A stretch of DNA of 64,000 nucleotides. It comes from JAAYTL01 sp031460505. GTDB taxonomy: Bacteria; Bacillota; Clostridia; Tissierellales; Tissierellaceae. A program made the position numbers and the translations under genes. The DNA lies in assembly GCA_031460505.1 (NCBI GenBank), contig JAVKTT010000002.1, positions 124,001 through 188,000 on the forward strand. The letters run 5' to 3'. Below the pieces are notes generated by a model that was not told where the DNA came from, ran no database searches, and saw only the letters and a list, made by a program, of their open reading frames with translations. Shown piece by piece: positions 1 to 9,473 of the stretch (positions are counted from its first letter, which is position 1; every line of letters begins with the position of its first letter).

Positions 1-1
1 T

Positions 2-646
2 AAAAAAGAGTATCTGGAAAAATATGATGGTGTAAATGAAAATTCTATGGTTTATAGTGCTCTTGAACAAATAAAGCTTTTAGAAGAATTAGATTTCTAT
101 GATATTAAAATTTCTCTTAAAGCAAGTAATGTTCCATTAACTATTAAATCATATAAAAAAATGAGTGAAGTTTGTGATTACCCTCTTCATTTAGGAGTGA
201 CAGAAGCAGGTCCAGGAATGAAAGGGACAGTGAAGTCATCTGTTGGGATTGGGACCTTACTTTCAATGGGGATCGGTGACACTATACGAATATCTCTGAC
301 TGGTGACCCTGTTGAAGAGGTTAAAGTAGGTCGTGAGATTCTCAAATCACTAAATTTACTAAATGAAGGTATTGAATTAATATCATGTCCTACTTGCGGA
401 AGGACTAAGATTGATCTTATTGAAATAGTTCAGGAAGCTGAAAAACGCCTAGAAGGAATTAAGAAACATATTAAGGTAGCCATTATGGGTTGCCCAGTAA
501 ATGGTCCTGGTGAAGCTAAAGAGGCTGATATTGGAATCGCTGGAGGTAAAGGTGAAGGTTTAATCTTTATTAAAGGAGAAATTGTAAAAAAAGTTAAAGA
601 AGATGAACTTTTAAATGAACTAATAAAAGAAATAGAAAAACTATAA
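2..646 (+). CDS. ispG: 4-hydroxy-3-methylbut-2-enyl diphosphate synthase, C-terminal part
   Basis: Penultimate-but-one step of the non-mevalonate isoprenoid pathway: reductive opening of MEcPP to HMBPP by a [4Fe-4S] enzyme. The frame is open back to base 2, so the gene is cut by the left window edge and only about 214 C-terminal residues are seen. The cluster-ligand motifs are present: CPTCGR in the middle and GCPVNGPGEA near the end. The visible N-terminal part ends the TIM-barrel region and contains the typical HLGVTEAG stretch. The pathway partner ispH lies in the same window at about 45-46 kb on the other strand. polC follows after 40 bases, probably in the same transcription unit. Confidence 0.95.
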   Translation, partial: KKEYLEKYDGVNENSMVYSALEQIKLLEELDFYDIKISLKASNVPLTIKSYKKMSEVCDYPLHLGVTEAGPGMKGTVKSSVGIGTLLSMGIGDTIRISLTGDPVEEVKVGREILKSLNLLNEGIELISCPTCGRTKIDLIEIVQEAEKRLEGIKKHIKVAIMGCPVNGPGEAKEADIGIAGGKGEGLIFIKGEIVKKVKEDELLNELIKEIEKL

Positions 647-686
647 TAATGAAATATCCCATAGTGGATAGGGGGTATATTCTTAG

Positions 687-3600
687 ATGCAAAAAATAAA
701 TATAATTGAATTAATCAAAGATAAAAAGTTTAATTATCTTAAAGTATATAATATATATATTTACAAAGTAGAGATAATAAAAGATAGTATGATTATGAGG
801 TTATTCTTAGATTCTAATAAAGTTTTAGACCAGAATACTAATAATGATCTATATGAACTATTAGAGCTCAATTTTTCTGACTTTAAAATTCACATAAGTA
901 TTCAATATGATATTGATATAAATTCTGATGAAGTTATGGAAGTATACATGGATTCTCTAAAAGAATTTATTAAAGATAAAATACCCTCAAGTGCATCATG
1001 GATTGAGGGTATAAAATTTGATTTAAGCAGCAATACACTTAAATTAATATTACCGAATATGGTAGCCATGCATTCTGTAGAAAGAAATGGATATATAAGT
1101 GAAATACGAGAAAAAGTCTCATCAGAGATAGATTTAAAAGTTGAGTTTGTTTGCGAACAAGAAAATCCTATGGATGAAGAGTCATTTTGGGAAGAAAAGT
1201 ATAATGAAGAAATATTGATATCTAAAGATATATTATTAAACTCTAACCATCAAGCTAATTCTTCAGGCAAGGGTAATAAAACATCTGCAACTAAAAATTA
1301 TGTATTCGGTAAGACTATAAAATCAGAATGCATTAAAATCAATACAGTTGATTTACAAAGTGGTACTGCTACAATAAAAGGCGAAATATTCCAAATGGAT
1401 ACAAGAGAGATAAAGGGCAATAGGACTTTAATTACCTTTTATATATCAGATAGAACAGATTCAATGTTAGTAAAAACATTTCTTCAAAAAGAACAGGCTG
1501 ATAACTTCCTTGCTAATATTAGTTTAGGTGATTATGCTATGTTAGAAGGGGATGTTATATACGATACCTTTGCTAAATCAACAGCTATTATGTTAAAGAA
1601 TTTAGTTAAAATTGAAAAAGAAGAAAAAATGGATAATGCTGAAGAGAAAAGAATCGAATTTCATCTTCACTCCCAAATGAGCTCAATGGATGGTATTACC
1701 AATATTAAAAAAGTAATTGAAAGAGCTCATAAATGGGGTCATGAAGCTATTGCCATAACAGATCATGGAGTTGTACAGGCTTTCCCAGATGCAATGGAAA
1801 TGGGGAAAAAACTAGGTATTAAAATTATATACGGAGTTGAAGGTTATTTAGTTAATGATAAAAAACAGATAATCACTGCATATAATCCAGACACAGAATA
1901 TGAGGAGTACGTAATATTTGATATAGAGACCACAGGGTTATCACCTATCAATGATTCTATCACTGAAATTGGAGCAATAAAAATTAAGGATGGACAAGTA
2001 ATAGATACATTTAGTCAATTAGTAAATCCTGAAAGAGATATACCTGAATTTATAACAAATCTTACTGGTATTACTAATGAAATGGTCAAAAATGAACCTA
2101 CCATAGATGAAGTAATACTTAAATTTAATGAATTTATTAATGGTGCTGTATTAGTAGCTCATAATGCAAGTTTTGATGTTGGTTTTATAAGAGAGAATTT
2201 AAAAAGGATTAATTTAGGTTTATATAATCCTGTATTAGATACCCTTGAACTTGCAAGGGTAGTTTTCCCGGATTTAAAGAATCATAAGCTTGATACTATT
2301 GCAAAATATCTAGATGTAGTTTTAGATAACCATCATAGGGCAGTAAATGATGCTACAGCAACAAAGGATATATTTATAAAAATAATGGACATGTTAAAAT
2401 CTAGAGGTTTAAATACTTTTGATGATATTAATGGATTAAATGCGAATAAGGATATCTCTAAGGATGAAGTATTCCATATTATAATATTAGCTAAGAATTT
2501 AGCTGGTTTAAAGAATCTATATAAACTCATCTCTGAGTCCCATATGAAGCATTACCATAGAAGACCGAGAATACCTAAATCCTTACTAGAACAATATAGA
2601 GAAGGACTTATAATTGGGAGTGCATGTGAAGCAGGTGAGTTATATAAAGGAATATTAAAAGGTAAATCCTATACTGAGATAAGAAGTATTGTAAGATTCT
2701 ATGATTATTTGGAAATTCAACCAACCGGTAATAATATGTTTTTAGTTCGTAATGGTACTGTTAAGGATACAAAACAGTTGGAAGAAATCAATAGAAACAT
2801 ATATCAATTAGGAAAGAAATACAAGAAGCCTGTTATTGCAACCGGAGATGTTCATTTCCTAGACCCTGAAGATGAAGTATATCGTAGAATTTTAATGGCT
2901 GGACAAGGGTTCCAGGATGCTGATTTACAGGCTCCTTTGTATTTTAGAACTACTAATGAAATGTTGGATGAGTTTAGATATTTAGGTGAAGATATAGCAA
3001 AGGAAGTTGTAATAAAAAATCCAAAACTTGTAAATAATATGATAGATTCCATAAAGCCAATTCCTGATGGAACTTATCCACCAGTAATTGATGGTTCGGA
3101 AGATGATCTAAGAAGAATTTGTTATGATAAAGCTCATGAAATTTATGGTGATCCTCTACCAGATATTGTAGTTAAACGTCTTGAAAGAGAACTTACGTCT
3201 ATTATTAGCAATGGATATGCAGTCATGTATATTATCGCTCAAAAATTGGTTTGGAAATCTAATGAAGATGGGTATTTAGTTGGATCAAGGGGTTCTGTAG
3301 GATCTTCTTTTGCTGCAACAATGGCAGGAATAACTGAAGTAAACCCACTAAAACCCCATTATGTATGTCCTAATTGTAAAAATAGCGAATTTTTCGAAGA
3401 CGGTTCTATTTCATCTGGTTCAGATTTACCCGATAAATTATGTCCAAAATGTAATACACAGTATATAAAAGATGGTCAGGATATACCTTTCGAAGTATTC
3501 TTAGGATTTGAAGGGGATAAAGAACCTGATATAGACCTAAACTTTGCAGGTGAATATCAAAGTAATGCCCATAAATATACTGAAGAACTGTTTGGTGAAG

Positions 3601-4952
3601 GATATGTGTTTAGAGCTGGAACTATTGGAACTATAGCTGAGAAGACTGCATATGGGTTTGTTAAGAAATATCATGAATCTAAGGGTATTAATGTGAATCC
3701 AGCAGAAATAAATAGATTAGTCCTTGGTTGTACTGGAGTTAAGAGAACATCAGGTCAACATCCAGGAGGAGTAATGATAGTACCTCATTATAAGGATATA
3801 TATGATTTTTCGCCAATCCAATACCCAGCTGATGATAAAAAATCAGGAGTTATTACAACCCACTTTGATTATAATGCTATCAGTGGAAAAATACTAAAAC
3901 TTGATATACTTGGTCATGACGTGCCTACTATTATTAAGATGCTAGAGGATATCACTGGGATAGATCCCACGTCTATTCCACTAGATGAACAGAGTACTAT
4001 GGAATTATTTACCAGTACTGAACCTTTAGAGGTATCTGAAAAGGATATTGATTGTAAAGTTGGTACCTTAGGTATACCAGAGTTTGGTACTAAGTTTGTT
4101 AGACAAATGCTAATTGAGACACAGCCAAAAACATTCTCCGATTTAGTCAGAATAAGTGGATTATCCCATGGTACTGATGTATGGATTAACAATGCACAAG
4201 ATTTAGTTAAAAATAAACAAGCTACTATTTCTGAAGTTATATCCACCAGAGAAGATATAATGCTATACCTGATAAATGCAGGTTTAGATAATAAAAAATC
4301 CTTCTTTATAATGGAGAAGGTAAGAAAGGGTAAAGGCTTAACTGAAGAAGATGAAAAGGAAATGAGATCCTTAGACTTACCACCTTGGTACATTGACTCA
4401 TGTAATAAGATTAAATACATGTTCCCTAAAGCACATGCTGTAGCATACGTAATGATGTCCTTTAGAATTGCTTATTTCAAAGTACATCATCCTGAAGCAT
4501 TCTATGCAACATATTTCACTACCAAAGCTCAAGATTTTGATGCTCAGCTGATATTACAAGGTAGAGATGCTGTTAATGATAAAATAAAAGAACTAGAAGC
4601 ATTAGGAAATGACTCAACAGCGAAAGAAAAAAACTTACTGAATGTTTTAGAAGTTGCTAGGGAAATGTATACTAGAGGATTCAAATTTAAAAATGTAGAC
4701 TTATATAGATCAGATAGTGATAAATTCATAATAGGTGCTGATGGAATATTACCACCATTAAAGGGTTTAGATGGTGTAGGAGAAAATGCAGCAAGGAAAA
4801 TTGTAGAGGAAAGAGAAATTGCGAAGTTCATATCCATCGAAGATTTGGTTACTAGAACTAAGGTTACAAAAACTGTAATTGAAGCATTAACTAATCATGG
4901 TTGTCTTGATGGGCTACCTGAAAGCAATCAATTAAGCCTATTTAGTATTTGA
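687..4952 (+). CDS. polC: DNA polymerase III alpha subunit, Gram-positive PolC type
   Basis: Replicative polymerase of Firmicutes. The 1421 residues fit the family length. Visible order: an N-terminal domain; an OB fold at about 220-310; a PHP domain starting near residue 323 (EFHLHSQ) that is interrupted by a DEDD proofreading exonuclease near residue 410 (FDIETTGL); the polymerase palm with PDIDLNF near residue 950; and a four-cysteine zinc finger at about 894-925 (CPNC and CPKC). The C-terminal helix-hairpin-helix region ends in QLSLFSI, which resembles a beta-clamp binding peptide. The start is the ATG downstream of an AGGGGGT ribosome binding site. The ispG-polC-rimP order is common in Clostridia. 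Confidence 0.98.
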   Translation: MQKINIIELIKDKKFNYLKVYNIYIYKVEIIKDSMIMRLFLDSNKVLDQNTNNDLYELLELNFSDFKIHISIQYDIDINSDEVMEVYMDSLKEFIKDKIPSSASWIEGIKFDLSSNTLKLILPNMVAMHSVERNGYISEIREKVSSEIDLKVEFVCEQENPMDEESFWEEKYNEEILISKDILLNSNHQANSSGKGNKTSATKNYVFGKTIKSECIKINTVDLQSGTATIKGEIFQMDTREIKGNRTLITFYISDRTDSMLVKTFLQKEQADNFLANISLGDYAMLEGDVIYDTFAKSTAIMLKNLVKIEKEEKMDNAEEKRIEFHLHSQMSSMDGITNIKKVIERAHKWGHEAIAITDHGVVQAFPDAMEMGKKLGIKIIYGVEGYLVNDKKQIITAYNPDTEYEEYVIFDIETTGLSPINDSITEIGAIKIKDGQVIDTFSQLVNPERDIPEFITNLTGITNEMVKNEPTIDEVILKFNEFINGAVLVAHNASFDVGFIRENLKRINLGLYNPVLDTLELARVVFPDLKNHKLDTIAKYLDVVLDNHHRAVNDATATKDIFIKIMDMLKSRGLNTFDDINGLNANKDISKDEVFHIIILAKNLAGLKNLYKLISESHMKHYHRRPRIPKSLLEQYREGLIIGSACEAGELYKGILKGKSYTEIRSIVRFYDYLEIQPTGNNMFLVRNGTVKDTKQLEEINRNIYQLGKKYKKPVIATGDVHFLDPEDEVYRRILMAGQGFQDADLQAPLYFRTTNEMLDEFRYLGEDIAKEVVIKNPKLVNNMIDSIKPIPDGTYPPVIDGSEDDLRRICYDKAHEIYGDPLPDIVVKRLERELTSIISNGYAVMYIIAQKLVWKSNEDGYLVGSRGSVGSSFAATMAGITEVNPLKPHYVCPNCKNSEFFEDGSISSGSDLPDKLCPKCNTQYIKDGQDIPFEVFLGFEGDKEPDIDLNFAGEYQSNAHKYTEELFGEGYVFRAGTIGTIAEKTAYGFVKKYHESKGINVNPAEINRLVLGCTGVKRTSGQHPGGVMIVPHYKDIYDFSPIQYPADDKKSGVITTHFDYNAISGKILKLDILGHDVPTIIKMLEDITGIDPTSIPLDEQSTMELFTSTEPLEVSEKDIDCKVGTLGIPEFGTKFVRQMLIETQPKTFSDLVRISGLSHGTDVWINNAQDLVKNKQATISEVISTREDIMLYLINAGLDNKKSFFIMEKVRKGKGLTEEDEKEMRSLDLPPWYIDSCNKIKYMFPKAHAVAYVMMSFRIAYFKVHHPEAFYATYFTTKAQDFDAQLILQGRDAVNDKIKELEALGNDSTAKEKNLLNVLEVAREMYTRGFKFKNVDLYRSDSDKFIIGADGILPPLKGLDGVGENAARKIVEEREIAKFISIEDLVTRTKVTKTVIEALTNHGCLDGLPESNQLSLFSI

Positions 4953-4977
4953 TTTTAATAGCATCACATGTTATAAT
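4948..4977 (+). promoter_or_regulatory. Candidate sigma-A promoter overlapping the polC stop codon
   Basis: TTTGAT at 4948-4953, an 18-base spacer and a perfect TATAAT at 4972-4977. The -35 element overlaps the polC stop. Transcription would begin near 4984, about 25 bases before the terminator hairpin at 5008-5029. The product would therefore be either a very short RNA or an attenuated rimP-nusA transcript. Inferred from consensus match only. Confidence 0.45.
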
Positions 4978-5007
4978 GAGTGTGACAATATTAAGGGTTT
5001 TTGCTAA

Positions 5008-5037
5008 AAGAGTGGGGTTTCCCACTCTTGCTTTTTT
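5008..5037 (+). terminator. Intrinsic terminator after polC
   Basis: A nine-base-pair stem (AAGAGTGGG at 5008-5016 with CCCACTCTT at 5021-5029) has a GTTT loop and is followed by GCTTTTTT. It separates polC from the rimP-nusA-infB operon. Confidence 0.85.
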
Positions 5038-5109
5038 ATGATTTAACTATATATCATATCAAATGAGTTTTAAGTACATATAAATTAATTATATTTGGAG
5101 GTGAAATTA

Positions 5110-5604
5110 ATGAATAATAATTCTAGAATGAATATCAAATCAAATAAAAGAGAAATACTCAAATCTGTAAGACATATGTCTCAAAATATAGCTGAGGAAC
5201 TTAATTTCGAACTTGTTGATTTAGAATATATTAAAGAGTTCGGTAGTTACTTTTTAAGGATATATATTGATAAGCTAGGTGGCATATCTACAGATGATTG
5301 TGAAAAGATGAGTGCAAGATTAAGCGAAGCATTAGACGAAGAAGATCCTATTAAGGAAGCTTATTTTTTAGAAGTATCTTCTCCAGGCTTGGATAGACCT
5401 CTAAAAACTGATAAAGATCTAAAGAGAAACTTAGATAAGGATGTAGAAATCAAACTCTACAAACCATTAAATAACAAAAAAAATTACGAAGGCTCATTAA
5501 AAGACTTTAACGATGAAGAAATCATCATTGAGGATAATCAGGGTAATATTATTTCATTACCTAGAGAAGTAGTCTCAATAATTCGATTAGCAATTAAATT
5601 TTAG
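5110..5604 (+). CDS. rimP: Ribosome maturation factor RimP
   Basis: Assists late maturation of the 30S ribosomal subunit. The 164-residue protein has the N-terminal RimP domain with the EVSSPGLDRPLK signature, followed by a C-terminal SH3-like barrel. The frame can be opened from a TTG at 5095, but that codon lies inside the GGAGGTG ribosome binding site (5097-5103), so the ATG at 5110 is chosen. It is the first gene of the rimP-nusA-rnpM-infB-rbfA-nrnA-truB-ribF cluster and is separated from nusA by 11 bases. Confidence 0.95.
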   Translation: MNNNSRMNIKSNKREILKSVRHMSQNIAEELNFELVDLEYIKEFGSYFLRIYIDKLGGISTDDCEKMSARLSEALDEEDPIKEAYFLEVSSPGLDRPLKTDKDLKRNLDKDVEIKLYKPLNNKKNYEGSLKDFNDEEIIIEDNQGNIISLPREVVSIIRLAIKF

Positions 5605-5615
5605 GAGGTTATGAA

Positions 5616-6665
5616 ATGAATGAAGATTTTATTCAAGCCCTTCATGAAATAGAAAAAGAAAAAGGGATATCAAAAGAAATTATTTTTGAAGCTCTGGAAT
5701 CTGCTTTGATATCTAGCTATAAGAAAAATTTTGGTTCTGCACCGAATGTTATAGTTGAAATAAACAAAGAAACAGGTGCAACTAAAGTTTATGCATTGAA
5801 AAATGTAGTTGAAGAGGTTGTAAATGAACATTTAGAAATTGGTCTTGAAGATGCAAAAGCAATAGATGAAAGATATGTTTTAGATGATACAGTTCAGATA
5901 GAGATTACACCCAAGGATTTTGGGAGAATTGCAGCTCAAACTGCAAAGCAAGTTGTAATTCAAAGGATTAAAGATGCCGAAAGAGATGTTATTTATGATG
6001 AATTTATAAATAGAGAAAATGAAATAATAACTGGCATGATACAGAGAATATCAAAGAATAATGTATATATTGATATGGGCAAAACAGAAGGAATACTACC
6101 ACCAACTGAACAGATTGAAGAAGAAGAATACCAGCAATCCGGTAGACTTAAGCTGTTAATTCTAGAAGTAAAGAAAACAACTAAAGGGCCTCAAGTTATT
6201 TTGTCTAGATCCCATCCGGGACTTGTTAAGAGATTATTTGAGTTAGAAGTTCCTGAAATAAATAATGGCATAGTAGAAATATTCTCCGTTGCTAGGGAAG
6301 CAGGATCAAGGACTAAGATTGCTGTTTATTCTAAAGACCCAGATGTTGATCCATTAGGTGCTTGTGTTGGTTTTAAAGGAAGCAGGGTAAAAGCTATTGT
6401 TGATGAACTTAATGGCGAAAAGATAGATATTGTTATCTGGAGTAAAGACATCGGAGAGTTCATAGCAAACAGTCTAAGTCCTTCTAAAGTAGTGAAAGTA
6501 GAAGTTAATGAAAAAGAAAAATCTGCTTTAGTTGTAGTTCCAGATTATCAATTGTCATTAGCTATTGGAAAAGAAGGACAAAATGCTAGGTTGGCTGCAA
6601 AACTTACTAACTGGAAAATTGATATTAAATCCGAGTCTCAATATGGAGAATTAGAAATTAATTGA
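5616..6665 (+). CDS. nusA: Transcription termination/antitermination factor NusA
   Basis: Binds RNA polymerase and modulates pausing, intrinsic termination and antitermination. The 349-residue length matches the Firmicute form without the acidic C-terminal repeats of enterobacteria. The order is an N-terminal polymerase-binding domain (about 1-125), an S1 domain (about 135-200, starting at GMIQRISKNNVYIDMG) and two KH domains with GACVGFKGSRV and AIGKEGQNARLAAKL. The start is an ATG behind TTAGGAGGTTATGAA. It lies tightly between rimP and the YlxR-family gene. Confidence 0.98.
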   Translation: MNEDFIQALHEIEKEKGISKEIIFEALESALISSYKKNFGSAPNVIVEINKETGATKVYALKNVVEEVVNEHLEIGLEDAKAIDERYVLDDTVQIEITPKDFGRIAAQTAKQVVIQRIKDAERDVIYDEFINRENEIITGMIQRISKNNVYIDMGKTEGILPPTEQIEEEEYQQSGRLKLLILEVKKTTKGPQVILSRSHPGLVKRLFELEVPEINNGIVEIFSVAREAGSRTKIAVYSKDPDVDPLGACVGFKGSRVKAIVDELNGEKIDIVIWSKDIGEFIANSLSPSKVVKVEVNEKEKSALVVVPDYQLSLAIGKEGQNARLAAKLTNWKIDIKSESQYGELEIN

Positions 6666-6675
6666 GGTGATTAAT

Positions 6676-6948
6676 ATGAAAAAGAAAAAGATTCCTATTA
6701 GGAAATGTTTAGCTTGTGGTGAAGGAAAGCCTAAGAAGGAATTAATTAGAATTGTAAAGACAACAGAAGGTGATGTAAAGGTGGACTTAACAGGTAAGCT
6801 GAATGGTAGAGGTGCTTATATATGCCCTACTATTGAATGTCTTGAATTAGCCATTAAGTCTAAAAAGATTTCCAGAAGTCTAGAAGTTGAGATAACTGAT
6901 CACGTTTATAATGAATTAAGGGAAGTTGTTGGGAGTCTTAAACAGTAG
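6676..6948 (+). CDS. rnpM: YlxR/RnpM family RNA-binding protein
   Basis: A 90-residue basic protein of the YlxR family. The B. subtilis member was recently renamed RnpM because it modulates RNase P; that is family knowledge and is not shown here. Seen: RKCLACGEGKPKKEL at the N-terminus and GRGAYIC in the middle, both hallmarks of the family. The GTG at 6667 is in frame but sits in the GAGGTG ribosome binding site, so the ATG at 6676 is used. In B. subtilis a small L7Ae-like gene (ylxQ) follows. Here the next gene is infB, with no room for ylxQ. Confidence 0.9.
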   Translation: MKKKKIPIRKCLACGEGKPKKELIRIVKTTEGDVKVDLTGKLNGRGAYICPTIECLELAIKSKKISRSLEVEITDHVYNELREVVGSLKQ

Positions 6949-6983
6949 AAGGACACCTTGAAATAATTTAGGAGGTGCATTAT

Positions 6984-9083
6984 ATGACAAAGATTAGAAT
7001 ATATGAGTTAGCGAAAGAATTAAATATGACTAGTAAGGAACTAATTGAGAAAATAGAGGAATTAGATATTAATATAAGTAGTCATATGAGTTCATTAGAA
7101 AAAGATGAAGCGGAACTAATTAGAGAGTTACTTGATGATAAGGAACCAATTGAGGACAATCAGCTTGATGAAGTTATCGATGAAGCTGATGAAGATTTTA
7201 TTAAACAGAAAAAGAAGCATAAATCTTCAAAAAAGGAAAAAGATAAAGATGTTGTAACAGATGAAAAGAAAATAGGAAATACAAAAAAAGACAAAATAGA
7301 CACTACAGAGTCAAAGAAGGATGGGATTAATATAGAAGTAGGCCAGAATATCATTGTTAAAGATTTAGCGGATAAATTAGATGTAAATGTTTCTCAAATA
7401 ATTACAAAATTAATTACTCTTGGAGTTATGGCAAGCCAAAACCAAGAAATAGATGCTGAAATTGCTTCTATTATAGCAGAAGATTATGGAGCTACTATTA
7501 CAATAGCTGAACCTAAAGAAGAAGATGCTGTTGATGAATTCCAATTGGACTTTGAAGATGATTCTAAAGATTTAGTTACAAGACCACCTGTTGTTACAGT
7601 CATGGGTCATGTTGACCATGGTAAAACTTCTCTTTTAGATTCTATTAGAGAAACACATGTCACATCTGGAGAAGCTGGAGGAATTACTCAGCATATAGGT
7701 GCATATACAGTTAGAGTTAATGATAAAAAAGTAGTATTCTTAGATACCCCTGGTCATGAAGCCTTTACAGCAATGAGAGCTAGAGGAGCCAGTGTAACTG
7801 ACATAGCAATATTAGTTGTAGCAGCAGATGATGGTGTAATGCCACAAACTATTGAAGCGATCAACCATGCTAAAGCAGCCAACGTTCCTATTATAGTTGC
7901 TATAAATAAAATTGATAAACCTACTGCAAATATCGAAAGAATTAAGCAAGAATTAGTTGAAAATGGGCTATTACCCGAAGACTGGGGTGGAGATACTATT
8001 ACTGTTCCAGTATCTGCAAAGAATAAACTTAATATTGATGAATTACTTGAGATGATTTTATTAGTTGCTGAAATGCAAGAATTAAAGGCTAATCCAAATA
8101 GAACTGCAGTCGGAACAATTATAGAAGCACAGTTAGACAAAGGTAAGGGGCCTATGGCTACAGTATTAGTACAAAAAGGTACTTTATCTATTGGTGATAT
8201 GGTTGTTTCAGGTGTAGCAAGTGGTAGAATTAGAGCAATGTTTGATGATAAAGGTAAAAGCATTAAAAAGGTAGGACCATCAACACCTGTTGTTATATTG
8301 GGACTTTCCGAAGTTCCAGGTTCTGGAGATTTACTATATTCTGTCGATGATGAAAAGACTGCTCGAGCTTTTGCTGATTGGAATAGAGAGACAATTAGAG
8401 AAGAACAAATGAGATCTACATCGCAAAACAAGGTTTCTCTTGAGGATTTATTCGATAGGATAAAAGAAGGAGAAATAAAAGATTTAAATATAATCATTAA
8501 AGCAGATGTTAGAGGTTCAATTGAAGCATTAGCGCAATCTCTAGCAAAATTAGATCATGAAGAAGTTAAAATTAATATTATACATGGTGGAGTTGGTGGT
8601 ATAACTGAAAATGATATTATGTTAGCTTCAGCATCAAATGCCATAGTTATAGGATTTAATGTTAGACCTAATTTAAATGCAATTGAAGTTGCAAAGAGAG
8701 AAATGGTTGATGTTAGAACCTACAGAGTAATATATGAAGCTATAAAAGATGTTCAAGATGCTGTTAAAGGTATGCTTGCACCGAAGATAGTAGAAGAAGT
8801 TCTAGGTAGATGTCAAGTAAGAGCAACGTTTAAACTGCCTAATAATGCTATCATAGCAGGTATTTATGTACTGAATGGAAAAATAGCAAGAAATGCACAA
8901 GTAAGATTACTAAGAGATGATGTAGTTATATTCGAAGGTGGAGTATCATCACTTAAGAGATTTAAAGATGATGTTAGAGAAGTTGCAGCAGGTTATGAAG
9001 CAGGATTAGGATTGGAAAATTACAACGATATCAAGGAAGGCGACATGATAGAAGCGTACATCCTAAAAGAAGTTGAAAGATAG
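6984..9083 (+). CDS. infB: Translation initiation factor IF-2
   Basis: GTPase that places initiator tRNA in the ribosomal P site. The 699-residue protein has an N-terminal IF2-N helix bundle (KIRIYELAKELNMTSKELIEK), a lysine/aspartate-rich linker at about 60-110, a second IF2-N module, the G domain with GHVDHGKTS, DTPGHEAF, NKID and SAK, and then the C-terminal beta-barrel and tRNA-binding domains. The ATG at 6984 is chosen because the in-frame GTG at 6975 overlaps the AGGAGGTG ribosome binding site. A 247-codon antisense reading frame inside it is a shadow. Confidence 0.98.
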   Translation: MTKIRIYELAKELNMTSKELIEKIEELDINISSHMSSLEKDEAELIRELLDDKEPIEDNQLDEVIDEADEDFIKQKKKHKSSKKEKDKDVVTDEKKIGNTKKDKIDTTESKKDGINIEVGQNIIVKDLADKLDVNVSQIITKLITLGVMASQNQEIDAEIASIIAEDYGATITIAEPKEEDAVDEFQLDFEDDSKDLVTRPPVVTVMGHVDHGKTSLLDSIRETHVTSGEAGGITQHIGAYTVRVNDKKVVFLDTPGHEAFTAMRARGASVTDIAILVVAADDGVMPQTIEAINHAKAANVPIIVAINKIDKPTANIERIKQELVENGLLPEDWGGDTITVPVSAKNKLNIDELLEMILLVAEMQELKANPNRTAVGTIIEAQLDKGKGPMATVLVQKGTLSIGDMVVSGVASGRIRAMFDDKGKSIKKVGPSTPVVILGLSEVPGSGDLLYSVDDEKTARAFADWNRETIREEQMRSTSQNKVSLEDLFDRIKEGEIKDLNIIIKADVRGSIEALAQSLAKLDHEEVKINIIHGGVGGITENDIMLASASNAIVIGFNVRPNLNAIEVAKREMVDVRTYRVIYEAIKDVQDAVKGMLAPKIVEEVLGRCQVRATFKLPNNAIIAGIYVLNGKIARNAQVRLLRDDVVIFEGGVSSLKRFKDDVREVAAGYEAGLGLENYNDIKEGDMIEAYILKEVER

Positions 9084-9095
9084 GAGAACAATCTT

Positions 9096-9473
9096 ATGAA
9101 TAACAAGAGGATAAATAGAATTTCAGAAGAAGTAAGAAAAGTTGTTTCAGATCTCTTATTCAATGGACTAAAAGATCCTAGAATTAACAGAATGGCAACT
9201 GTTACAAGCGTTGAAGTTACTAGAGATTTAAGTTTTGCTAATATATATATTTCTGTATTAGGTGATGAACTTGAAAAGGAAAATACCCTATTAGGTTTAG
9301 AAAGTGCAAAAGGTTTTATTAGAAAAGAAATAGGGAACCGAATTGATTTAAGACATATCCCAGAACCGAAATTTCACCTTGATAAATCACTTGAAAATGC
9401 TATGTATATGAGTGAGTTAATTGAAAGGGTAAATAGACAAGATCAAAAAAATAGAGGTATTGAGAATGAATGA
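9096..9473 (+). CDS. rbfA: Ribosome-binding factor A
   Basis: Late 30S maturation factor acting on the 5' end region of 16S rRNA. The 125-residue length is normal. Seen: the N-terminal RINRISEEVRKVVSDLL and the KH-like core with DPRI and ANIYISVLG. The stop codon overlaps the start region of nrnA, where the reading frames share eight bases. This suggests coupled translation. Confidence 0.95.
   Translation: MNNKRINRISEEVRKVVSDLLFNGLKDPRINRMATVTSVEVTRDLSFANIYISVLGDELEKENTLLGLESAKGFIRKEIGNRIDLRHIPEPKFHLDKSLENAMYMSELIERVNRQDQKNRGIENE

Noticed and set aside
3914..4420. 168-codon minus-strand reading frame inside polC
   Set aside because: Shadow of polC; no independent start signal or recognisable domain.
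7754..8497. 247-codon minus-strand reading frame inside infB
   Set aside because: Antisense to a strongly conserved gene, serine/isoleucine-rich composition typical of a reversed coding strand, and no ribosome binding site.
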